Shown here in pieces: positions 37,201-49,200 of a stretch of 64,000 bases of DNA. Source of the stretch: Branchiostoma floridae (lineage: Eukaryota; Chordata; Leptocardii; Amphioxiformes; Branchiostomatidae); assembly GCF_000003815.2 (NCBI RefSeq), contig NC_049986.1, forward strand, positions 12,965,876 through 13,029,875, written 5' to 3'. How positions within the stretch are numbered: the first letter of the stretch is position 1; the number at the start of each line of letters is the position of its first letter. The notes beneath the pieces are model-generated. The model ran no database searches and was not told the DNA's origin. It saw only the letters and a list, made by a program, of their open reading frames with translations. The position numbers were made by a program, and so were the translations under genes.

Positions 37201-38705
37201 GAGAGAGAGAAGTGTTGAGAAGACGAAGGTCAATGTCGATTTTGGGTCCCCTGGTATGTGACCTTGGTACTGCAGCAGAACTTCCGTTTTTTGTATCTTT
37301 TGACCTGATGGTCTTGATTTTTTTGGTGGTAGATAGCTCGTGATGTAAGGAAGGAGCGGTTCATATTTTGGCGCCGCTAGTTTTGAAGGGTTGTCGATCG
37401 TTGAAATTTTCAACCATATGCACCCGTACGCGTGTTCGTGTAGTTTGTTTATATGTTCGTGTATTTGTGACTTCCGTTCGCCCGATAATGACAACAATTC
37501 GTAAAAGGGCTTCAATCAATGGAGTTGTTTTGATATATGACAAATCCGAGTTAGCCTAAAGGGCTGTGCAAAGTGCGTATATCGGGACCGACGGGTTTCC
37601 CCCGGGCTGTCACCGTGAGTCACTCGCTAAACTTATTAAATCAATTACGTGGGTAAAGAAACGGAAAGGTTCCTACCAGACAAATGTCATTTATGATTAC
37701 ACCTCGTGGAAACAATATTTGGGAACTTACAGATTAGGTATGACTATCCCAATGTACAGTCTTGGTCGCACATACAAGTAATTAAGTAGTTTCTAGAATA
37801 ACCCTTGACCCAAGCAGGAACTGGAACAAATCCGAAAACCTGTCGCACTTGATTAAGTAAACATTTTGCTGTAGGTGTGCAGAACGTGCATAAGAAACAT
37901 AAAAAAGAAACAAGAATTTCTTCCCTTCTGTAGTTGGCTAATGATTGTTTCACAATTTATCGTTCAAATGAAGAAAAAAAAAAGTCAGATTCCGAATTCC
38001 AGCCAATGCTAGCGGGATTCTCGTATATCATACACACAAAATCATAGCAATGCAAGAAATATCTAAACAAACCATCCAGTCTTCATGAATTTTGATATTC
38101 AAACGTAAACGTAACAATCCACTCTCACTTTTATATCGTTGATGAAAGTTATCTTTGATCTGACAGTACCTTAATGAAATGTAGATATTCATTTCCGTCA
38201 AGTCAGTAACGTTTTGCTTCTACTTGAATCAGTAACTACATGTTTTAAATCTTGTACACGTTTTGTTTCCTCATCGTAGTGGTCTCTTTTCTTGCTGCAC
38301 AACCAATAACCAATCCCAAGTGTCACTGTTACATGCTTTATGAATTCATATAGTTGATTCAAATACAATTTGATGGCGCCTACTGCTTAAACCAAGGACG
38401 TTATATGAGACCTTGCTTAAACCAATAAGTATATTAGATTAATCATAACTGCAGATCAGGATCCTGACCATGATATTTAACTATCAAGATCAAAATTAGT
38501 GATTAACATTCTCAGTAGCAAAATCATAAAACTCAAAAAGTTTTTTTATACGAGAATCTAGCTTTCTGATCACCGCCTGTTTGTTGTGCTTGTAAATTAT
38601 GAGGAAGTTCCTGAAGAAATGCGGGGCCTTACCTGCCAGTACAAAAGAGGGTCCCCAGCACAGTCCCACAACTAGTAGTAGCGCCGACCACCAGTTCTGA
38701 ACCAT
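34253..38705 (-). CDS. VWA-domain receptor with mucin-like stalk and YVNM tail
   Basis: Seven minus-strand exons join in phase: 38705-38633, 37021-36884, 36587-36488, 36246-36062, 35838-35686, 35265-34835 and 34468-34253 (431 aa). Residues 1-24 form a signal peptide. One von Willebrand factor A domain follows (about 30-210), with the metal-binding MIDAS motif DGSGS (37-41), RGGGT (104-108) and MTDGSA. The stalk (218-318) is Thr/Ser-rich with repeats of the type TTSKATTQRL and is probably O-glycosylated. A membrane span (about 320-343) ends in Lys-Cys-Arg. The 88-residue tail has NPAF (373-376), LYVNMP with Tyr403, and C-terminal ENVYV. Phosphorylated YVNM fits SH2 sites for PI3-kinase p85 (YxxM) and GRB2 (YxN). 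An adhesion receptor with tyrosine-based signalling is inferred. I do not recognise a vertebrate orthologue. Confidence 0.85.
35496..35644. mobile_element. Fold-back MITE with perfect 9-bp TSD
   Basis: A 149 bp element with ends TACTCTCCAAGCAGAGG and CCTCTGCTTGGAGAGTA and nearly full-length pairing arms. It is flanked by identical 9-bp repeats CAAAGATAT (35487-35495 and 35645-35653). It sits in intron 5 of the VWA receptor. Confidence 0.95.
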
Positions 38706-40278
38706 TTTGTCACGGCAAGGTAACTTTACAGTTTGGACAGTAAAATGCCAGTTGTCAGTAGAAGTACTCGTTGCCTGTACGTATACTCTGAGATATTGCG
38801 CCACTTGGTAGATTTGATCTGGGAAAACCCATGTATTTTTCTGAGGTCTAGATAATTTGCATAACAAAAGAGAGAGAACGTCATTGTTATTGTGTACGCA
38901 CTAAATTGTTCTGACCTGCAATTAGAGGCCATGCACGGCGGCACCTCCAGGCGACACCATACAGCATTACCTGTAGTTGTCAACAGCTGCAGTGTAGTGC
39001 ATTATCGCTAGATGACGTTTGAGCTAATATCGAGGCAATGCATGTTGAGGCAATGGTGAATTGACAACTTTTATCTCCTTTTGTTGCCACTTTTTGTTAT
39101 TACTTTCAATTGTTATCACCATTGTGTTCTAACGCTTGGGTTCATTTCAACTTGGCAAGGATTAGAGAAATGGCCTAAAACATGTTGGTAAGCGCTTTAC
39201 TTTGTTTTTACAAACATTGCTTGCAAAAGCTTTTACTATGCCGATTTCTGTCACAGATAAACCTTCACAGGAACAGTATATATAGAGTTTTGCAAATACA
39301 TGTTCTTATCTAAGAGCTGATACATATCAATACCTGTACATATTTAATATTGTATAGTAGACAGAAATCACTAACACGACATGGTCCTTGAAGTTTAATT
39401 CCATCTGTTCCTTTTAAACATACTTAATATAACTTGTATAACTTAACTTTGAGCGCAATTTTGTTACCAGATACAAGGTTACATGATGTTGTTTGAGAAT
39501 CCATGATTGTACGCCATAGAAAAAAAACTATCTTTGATCAGAGTTCACGGACAAAAGCATAATTCTTGCGAGCCAAACGTACAACAATGTAACTTTCGTA
39601 TAAGAAACAAGAATTTCTTACAGTTATTTCTTTCACATCGCTACTTAACATACAATTTTGCACAACATCAACATCCCAATACCATGGTGGCAAGCAACAT
39701 AACTTAATCATTTATGGCATTGCTCGAGTTTTGAAACAACGCGATGGCCAGAAGTTGTGTTAATTTTCTTTTTTTAGTCATCTTAGTTATGTATAATTCA
39801 GAAAATTAGATTAAATGCAAACCTGAGGGCCACACATATATGTTTATATTGAGAAAATATTCAAAAGCAGTTGAAATTTTACGCAATGGTTTTGTTTTCA
39901 CCAACTTGAATAGAACTTGATGAAGTTACCAATACAGCAAAATATGATTTAAAAAAAAGAATTAAAATTATGCTTGTAGCTCAAACTGCATAGGATATGC
40001 AAGTACATCTACGCTGTTGGGACACAATTAACACGTGATAACTTCAGAAGTGTTTCACAGAGAGTTTAAGACAAGAGTAGAGGAGGTTTACCGTGGAAAC
40101 GTTTTCTTGTTCTATCAAATATGCTCCCATGCGTGAGAGCTTCTCCAATGTTATATAGTAACATGAGACACGAGCAATCAGAAAAACTAAGTTACAATTT
40201 TGACACAATAAGAACAATGATATACTTGTGTTTGGGAAATGATTATGGTTCTTAAAAAAGCAGGTTGCACATTATCGA
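38706..40278. other. Intergenic DNA upstream of the VWA receptor
   Basis: It holds the VWA receptor promoter (minus strand) and the 3' UTR of the synaptotagmin. No coding exon or clear core promoter was seen. Confidence 0.45.
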
Positions 40279-43200
40279 TCAGTCCGGTTGAAGCGGTTGT
40301 AAACAGTGCCACCGTGCGGTTCCTTTGCGAGATGCAGCAAGGCTCTTCCAATGCTCCAGCTCCTCCCCCTCGGACTCCGCGCTCAGCACCACCTTCCCCA
40401 TCCCCTGGTTCTGCCCGAACCTGTTCTCGTGAACTATGACCAGCTCGATGTACACGTGATCCATGAACTCCCGCCCAACATCGAACACCAGGGCCTCGTT
40501 GTAGACAGGGTTAGTGGTAGAATGTCTGGTGGAGGTTTTCTTCTTTTTCAACCGCTTCCCGGCGTAGAGAATCGACACTTTAACGTAAGGATCTGTGGAA
40601 TCAAAGAAAATTTGTTTTAGAAGAAAATAACCTCCCGCTCTTTGCAATGAAAGCGACAGCTGCTATTCAAATCATGTACAGGTTTAACCTACCACAACAT
40701 TTTCATTAGCACACCGTTTAACTAGATTTCTATGCCCTGAAGCATTCTATCTCGCACCTTTGGATGTACAGAATATCTGTAGTTGGGGTCATCCGCGTGT
40801 CACTGACATGTTTGATTGAGGTCGGAATAACTGTCACCTTTCCCCATGGCTTTCCATGGCAGTTGGCACAACATGACTATTTTTGGGTCAGTCGTTTTTG
40901 TATTGTTGATAAAACATTTGGATCGATCCGTTAAGCGCTCGCGCGATATTTTGGGAAGAAATTATAGCTTCAAATGCCATATATATATGTGCGTAGAGGT
41001 CGAGGGAAAGGACACTTGTACGTGTTTTTTTAGGAGTCTTGCAATGGTTTCCAGTCGCACATTAAAAGTGCACCGACTAACGAACAGGATTGTACTGTAT
41101 GTGTGTAATTGGAGAACAGCATGCCTACCCGCAGAGTCGCCCGCATACTATATATGCACCCCCGCGTAAAGGGATTGATTTCTGCCCCATTCGTTTTCAT
41201 AAGGCTGGGATGTAAGCCGTCAGGTTAGTCCCCAAATGACAATTACTGTTTCCGCCCAATCTATCAGACACCGCGCAAATCATTAACACCCCATTCCCAG
41301 AGCGAGCGGTTTGACTCAGCGCTGAACGAATTTCATGGATACAAACGAATCTTTCTACACTTTGCGTGTCTCGTTGCCTTTTCAGTCATACTTTACCCTT
41401 TGCATGATATTCCAATTATGAAGTGAATTGCTGGAAAATACAATTTATTTCGCAGCGCAAAAGTCGTCTAGTGCAAAGGTCTTTTCTTAGCTCTTATATT
41501 CGCGCCGAACTGGTATTTTGAGACCTGTTGTCATACATAATTGTTTCTTTGATGTTGTAAAACTACGCCATTTGTTTTGGATCAATACAACTGCTGCATT
41601 ATCTTAGGAGCCCGACGATTTTTCCTCAAGAAATGAATTTTGTTGAGAAAAGTTTTCTTACATACAGAACGTTCCCTCTCTGTCCTTAATTGGTGAATCT
41701 GTTCCTCCTAGCGATGACTTATCATGTTGAGAAGCGTCTTAATTAGACCTAGACCCAGTATGGAAAGGTTTGGCTTCCAACTGGGACGTCCCAAATCAAG
41801 TTATCTATGGTAGAATGTATGCACGTTAATGTTGGAGTCTAGGTGGAATAGGCGGCCGCATATGCGCACCGCAACCTATGGTCGGCAATATCCATTGAAA
41901 CAGAAGGATGAGGATATGTTGGCTATAATAAAACAAGTGCTTTAAAAAAAGCTGTATCTTGCCGGGTAGTAGGGATTTCGTCAGGAAAAGGTACCTCGGC
42001 GCTTCACCAGTGTTCATCAGTAAACATGAGGATCACATCAAAATAATCAGAAACAACCAGAACAAGTGCTTTAAAAAAGCTGACATTTTGCTAAGGTTTG
42101 CATGTGTGAACGTTTTTCTAGTTATTAGAATGTCATGTAAATAGAAATAGAGTAACTAAATCTGATATGGTCGCATGGAGAGATTCACCAATATGCAAAT
42201 GAGGTTTGTCCAGGAATATAAGAATGAACATGTTTAGTGAAACTTTTTGTCATACAGGATGCAATTATTTTCGAGAAAATCAGTTTCTTCTCGTGCAATT
42301 ATGTGATATAGATGTTGTATGGGCATTTAAATGAAAGTTAGAACGACATATACCCTACATGTACATGTCTGTTCGTTCATTCAAATATCCCAACAGCGGA
42401 AAAATGCAGAACTACAACAGAAATTCCCAAATGTTCTGGTCAAAAGACAAAAGTATTGTTTACTAGTACTTTAATGGTGTAAAAAAAAAAAATTAAAAAA
42501 AAGAAAGTTGAAAAATTCCCGTTCCGGGAATCGAAGCCGGAGCGTTGGATTACAATGCATAAACTTTACCACTGAGCTAACCATTACATGTTCTGAAAAA
42601 CCTCGTTTTAAAAGGTATAGAAATGTATGGCATAGACTGCAAGTCGCAAAATGCAAAAATAAACGTTGTTTTATTTTTACAATTAAAGAATGATGAATCC
42701 ATTCCAGTGAAGTTTTACCCTCTAAACTAATTAATAAGTTTTACCCTCTAAAATAATCCCCCAGTGTAGGGAGATATTGGAAATTTACCTCATTAACATA
42801 ATCTATGTCAGATGAATTATTGGCACAATAAACCGGTATTGTAAAACTTTTTGACCCACAATAAGTATGCATTATTCTTTATTACAAAATAAATTCCTTC
42901 TGATGCAATTTTTGATATATCTTTATGATAAACATGGGTTAAAGCGTAGATTTATTTACGCTGGACCACATACGTCTAAAATACAGTTTTGATACTGGAC
43001 TGCAATGTAACCCTTGTCTAACTAAGCCATAAAATTGGGCAAAGAGAAAAGGGCCTTTTGAAGGGCCTTTGGAAGGGCTGGGTTAACATTGAACCATTGA
43101 TTGAACCATTGAACCATGGAAAATATCCGCCACAAAAAGTGAAACACTGACACGTCTTGCTATACTTAGTGTGGAAATCTTTACCATATGGTGAGATAAG

Positions 43201-46200
43201 TGTATGTAAAGTAGACAGACAACGTTGCATTTGCACAGTGAAGATTTATCTAAAGACTGTCCTTTATTATTAGCGAGTAGACATGTAGGATGTGTTTTTG
43301 TCAGAATATTCATGTTGTATAGGTCATGCTAGTTCACCTTTATCCGTTGAGTAACCTATATTCAATGTTTTCAAAGCAGGGTATTCAGGATACCAAGCAG
43401 AAAGCCATTGTTTTCAAACGGCAGTATTTCGACATGGAATCCCTGGTTTTAAAAAGAACGGATATAGGTTCCCCCGCGGAAAAAGGAGAAGCGTTAGACA
43501 GGGAGATGAAAATGTGTTTGCTTTTAGATCGCCTTTCTAAATATATATTTATGACTTGGAATTATGCGAATTGACTTCATGCTTTCAGAAATTCTTTCTC
43601 TATATATGTATTTACGACTCTATATTCCGCAAAGTGACTGTCAACCTCTTAAAAGTTTTGTGAAAGAGTGTGTGCAAGTGTGCAGATAAAGCAAAATATG
43701 CCTTTAAAGGGGTAACAGCTTTTAGAACTGCTGCCTTAATGTATCTTTACGATGTCGACCTCTGCGAAGTGACTGTCTAGCTGGTGTAAAAGCCCCCGTC
43801 ATATACAAGTGGGCTGATGAAGCAAAATTGACATTGTGAACGATGGCAGCTTTAGAATTCCTTTCAAAATGTATATTTACGACGTGTTGGATGGTGTGTA
43901 ATGGCCGTCTGATCGCTGAAATACTTAGAAGAATGTGTTGGAAGCAGATGAATTGAAGCCAAGTTCACTGTATGGCGAAATAGTTTTAGATTTCCTTTCA
44001 AAATATATATTTACGACGCGTTGGATTCTGTGTAATGCTAATGGCCATCTCATACTTTGCAACCGAGAATAAACGTTAGAAGCAGATGAATTGAAGCAAA
44101 GTGTTCACTGAATGGGAAAATAGTTTTTAGATTTCCTTTCAAAATATATATTTACGACGTGCTGGATTCTGTGTAATAGTCGTCTGATCGTTGAAATATT
44201 CTGCAACCGAGAATGAATGTCAGAAGCAGATGAATTGAAGCAAAGCGTTCACTGAATAGGAAAATAGTTTTAGATTTCCTCAAAATCTATCTTTACGATC
44301 TTGATTCTGTCTATCTGGGAATTGAAATTGTTTACTTTATGGAATAGTGTAATGGGGTAGATAAAGCTAAATGTGTGTAAAAATTGATAATAGCCTTCAG
44401 AATTGCACCCTAAATACATATTTTACAACTGAGTATTGTGCTGATTATAGCTGATAAAAGTGCCAGCCATATGCATACGACTTGATGTAAGTGTATAAAT
44501 GAAGTCAAAATTGCTTCAGATGAGTGCATATGTTTTAGGCGTCGTTTAAAATCTATGAAATAACAATTTTTTACTGTTAACGTTAACATTGTCCGTTCTA
44601 TAGCACGATATGAAGTGGGTGTATAAAGCTGAATGTGGCCTGAAAGTGGTTATAATGGCTGCGCGCGGAAAAAAAACGCCAGAGTAATGCAGAGCAAAAA
44701 TGAACAGTACATCACCGAGTTAGTATTACATCCCTGACGCCTATCTCCGTGTGTCTATATATTTCTAACACATCTCAGAATGCAGCTATTGCTATGGCGA
44801 TCCGTTCAAACTGACCTAACAAACTTCTGAAGGGCGCAAAATGAAATGTAGTTGTCGCCACTGACGCCTCTTCTTCAATGTGAAATAGAAAGAAGGCAAA
44901 CGTATTTGTGTTTTGGTAATAGCTGTGTATATATCTCAAACCTATCTACCCATTTCTCCCCCATTCAGGGAACTTTGCACAAAGCTAATAATGTCTGTGA
45001 AATATTGCCAATTTACGGGCTCACTATCGGGAGGATTTAAGAAATGCCCCGTCTTGCACTCAAGTAAGTCTTACTCAAAGACGTAAGGTTGATAAGATAC
45101 AGTCAAGATGTCACAACATCGTTCCAACTAATGTTATTGATTTAAGAAACAAGAAAAGGACACTGTATTGATATATAGGAGGATACTGTCACAAAAGGAA
45201 AATGGGCCTATCGCTAGACACGACGCCGAGGGTTTTTGAAGTTTAGATAACGGTGCCTATAGCCGTTCTTTCTCCAACGGGTTGACGTGGGCGTTCATTT
45301 TAACATTTACGGCTTGTGAATGTACGGTGTTAACACAAATCACATAAGGGTCAACAAGAAACTCACAAAACAGAAGGCAAGGGCATAAAATTGATAACGT
45401 TGCCTGGATGACCGATAAAGTTAGAGCCTGTGCTCTATATATCATAGAAGGATCAACTTTGATTTTACGAGGACGTTCAGAGATTTGTAGCTTCAAAACG
45501 GCTGTTAGTTTGAACGCTGATTCCTATCATGATAAGTGGACTGGTAGTATATTGTTTGTGCTTTGATGAATGTCAGAGAGACAGGTCAGGAAATGGGTTC
45601 TTAGTCTGGTATCCAGCCGTATTATAGCTCCTGAGTCTCTTCTGTCCTCTCCGCACATACTTTTTAGGAGAGGAGATGAGGACAGAAGAGACCCGGGAGC
45701 TATAATACAGCTGGATACCAGGCTAATGGTTTCTGCAATATTGTTAACTCAGAGATTTGCACCTTACTGTTTGCTCCGTAGGGTGGAACTTTATTTTCGC
45801 ATCGTTCTTTTATATTGTTCTTTAAGGGCACGTTAACTGTGAAGGCCGTTTCAAACCTTCCGGCGTTTCTGCGTATCGTGAACATCATATGTTGCCCTTG
45901 CAATAAAAATCATGACCCCACGTTAGGGCGATAACACGAAAGCCGGCAAGAGCAAATGTGTATATCCACGAATCGCATCATTCACCGAAAGCGTAAGAGA
46001 TTAACGATTTAGCCATTCGATCCTTGTTAATCTGTAAGTGGAAACTCATCAAATTATATACATGTGTATCTATAACAACGGAGCTGGGTATCAAGGCGGG
46101 CATGCACTTGTGCAATTTGCAAAGGTTCCTTTTTCCAGAGGCTGTTACAAACTGCGTCAGCAGACTGCGTAAGAAGAAGCACGAACGGAGGCTTTTTGCG

Positions 46201-49200
46201 TCAGAACACACGCCAGAGGTCATTTCAGCCTTTAAGAGTGGTTCATTTTTGGCTCTCGTACGTTGAACTGGAAACGGTTTCATCACACAGACAGCAAAAA
46301 TCCATCAGAACCATCAGGAAAGAACCATCAACCTAACCCTGACGTACACGCTCGAGACGAGTGGATATTTTTGTAGTAAAGTACCTTTTCAATGGCTTGG
46401 CATGGACTGGTAGCTTTCTTCATGGATTCGTCATTTTTTGACCTTCCTGACCACTTAGATTTCATAATGAAGGCAACTTTTTTTAGAACCTTTTTTTTTC
46501 ATTCGCACGCACATTCCCTTAGCGGGTTTCTATGGTACTGCAACTATTTAAAACGGCTGTGTATATGTCTGACCTGGTCTCTTGTTGTGCGGCGTGTTCT
46601 CGAGCCCCCGTGCCTTCAGGATGACGATGGTGAGTCTCTCCGCCGTGGGGAGGTAGGACGCCGTCATCAGGAGGTCACCGAGGTCAGGCTTCTTCTAAAC
46701 ATTCAAACAAAACAATTTCCTTCAATAGTTTCATCAGGTTGGTACGTCACTGCATCTGAACTATGAGCAGCGACACCTGTCCTGCAGTACAATATGCACC
46801 TGTCAGAATTGCCCTGAAGATGACAGACGGTCACCAATACGTTTGCGAGAATAAAGCAATGGTTACGTGAAAAGAGTTTCTCTATTCAAAAACAATTTCC
46901 TTCCTTCAAACAAAAGAAGACCGCTCCTAAAAACGTTAACATTGTGAAGTAGTGCTTAGCATTGTTCTTGAGTGCTTAATTCGATACAAAGGCAGCTACA
47001 GTTAAGATAATTATCCATCGAAAATTTGTAGGTACGTGTGTTTACCTTTAAAAAGCAGCCACTGTTTAATCAAAATTCTATCAACTGTGTACACACGTGA
47101 CTAATGAATCCATTCAACGAAAGGCAGCTACGTTTTGAAAGCTCTTTTTGTTGAATCTACCGAGGCATGCAACTACGAGTATGTTGTTCCAGACTCGTGT
47201 ATTATATAATCTCTGGGTCGATATCCTAAGTGCACCAGAGCAACCCTTTCCATCTTCCGCCTACACAGTAGCATAACTACCGACAACACAGCTAAGTTTT
47301 ACAAATAACCCAGCATTGCAAAATTCCCTAGTTGACGTCAAAGTAGTAAATCGAAGAGACATTACATGTTGGACGATGGTTACTTTTAAGCTTGCTGACC
47401 CAATAGTTGACCTCTTGACGCCCTGTCCATTGACATTGATCTCATGTTAGGTGGAAAATTTGGAATGTTTTCGACCCTTAATATGTAATTTTGGCTTGCC
47501 CTTACATTGCATGGGGTTAAAGTAGGGGGCTCTTTTGAAGTGAGATCATCTGCACGGTCGATTGCGCCATACCAGCAACGAAATACAAAATGCTATACAA
47601 GGCAAACTAATTCCTCAAAGAAAATAGAGAGCAACTGAATTGTTTATGTATTGTCAATGCATGCAGGTAGGTTCTAAGGTAGATTGGGGTTGGAAACTTC
47701 TTAGGTAAACTGCTGCGAGATAGGTAAGACTACAGGGGAGGTTGGTATGTGCCAAACATGTCGCCCGTGTAAGTTTTCCATAAATACCTCTGGCGTCCTG
47801 ATCTTGTAAGACTCGATCATTTTCCACAGCTCCACGCGTTCGCTCAAGTCCACGTTTTCCAGCGGTAGCAGCACCTGGCCCACGCACTCGTCTCGCGAGA
47901 ACTGGTCATAGTCAAACAGCAGAAATCGTATCGTTCTATTAGGCAGGTCTGTAGGCGGAATTTCAAAAGCGAATTTCTCCTCAAATTCCGGGTCTAAAGT
48001 CTTCCTGTGTATTTTGGACTGCAAGGTTCTGGGCTCGTCTGGCAGGACCGAGATTTTGAAGTAGGGGTCGGCCGTGCCACTGAACTCTCGCGGCTGGAGG
48101 TCACGTGCTTGAATCAGACGAATGGTGAGGATGCCCATGTCTTTGTTGTAGTGCAGTGCGAAGTGAAGCTCTCCTGCGTACTCTATGGTAGGCTCTTTGG
48201 TCTTCATCTAGATACGAGATTAACAAAAAAATATTGTAGGACCTTTGGACATATGGTATGACATGTTTCCGTAGTATTGAGTGACATTATTAACTCACTC
48301 ACTCACTCACTCACTCACTCACTCACTCACTCACTCACTCACTCACTCACTCACTCACTCACTCACTCACACTCACTCACTCACTCACTCACTCACTCAC
48401 ACTCACACTCACTCACTCACGCACGCACTCACTCGCAACTAGACTGTGCACGCTTGTCACATGATGTGTCACGTGATTGTAACATGATGTGCTTAGGTGG
48501 TCACATGACCCATGTTTGATTGACCAATCAGAAGACTCACCATCTCCAGCCGTTTGTACATCTCTGAGTTTGGGTCGAAGCTGGAGTTCTCCAGCCGTGC
48601 GGACATGGAGGGGCGCCGCCTGCTGAAGGGCTGGACCTGGCTCCCCACCAGCTCCACAGCACTTCCTGCTGGCAGGAGGCGCAACGTTAATATTGATGAG
48701 AGGCGTCGATAAAGGTTGGACTTACAGGTAGAAATATATGACATATGTCACAATAGAGATCGGAATTCAGGATAATTCTGGATTCTCCCTGGAGATGTTG
48801 GAAGTCCAAGCTCTCATAGAAGAGTTTGGAATTCCAACCTGTCCTAGGAAAATCTCGGGTTGTTCTAGGACGGATTGGAAGTTCAATTTCTGATAGGAGA
48901 ATACGGCATTCTCCTGGATTCCAATCTAAACTGTGACTTATACACAATGTAAAAGTTGCTCAAGCAATCGGACTAAGTTTTGTCAAACGTTAACGTTAAT
49001 GATAGCATGCATCCACTGTCTTTTGCCAGTTACAGTGATTTATTATAGCTGCATTCCTCCTGCAAGAGTAGCCTTGGATGATATAGAGGTCAGGTAAGAG
49101 GCCAGTGCTACAAGCTTAAGAATTTTGGCTGTCTCATCATGAGTTCCAGACGACCATTTTGATAGCATTGAAAAGGTTGTCAAGAAAGTGAATGTCTAAC

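Larger units (their letters stand above)
40593..46573. other. Large synaptotagmin intron
   Basis: About 6 kb between the last two coding exons of the synaptotagmin. It holds a tRNA-like sequence (42516), a decayed tandem array (43520-44430) and a fold-back element (45601). No other exon was found. Confidence 0.6.

Noticed and set aside
48277-48519. ORF made of Thr-His-Ser-Leu repeats
   Set aside because: It is the translation of the (ACTC)n microsatellite.
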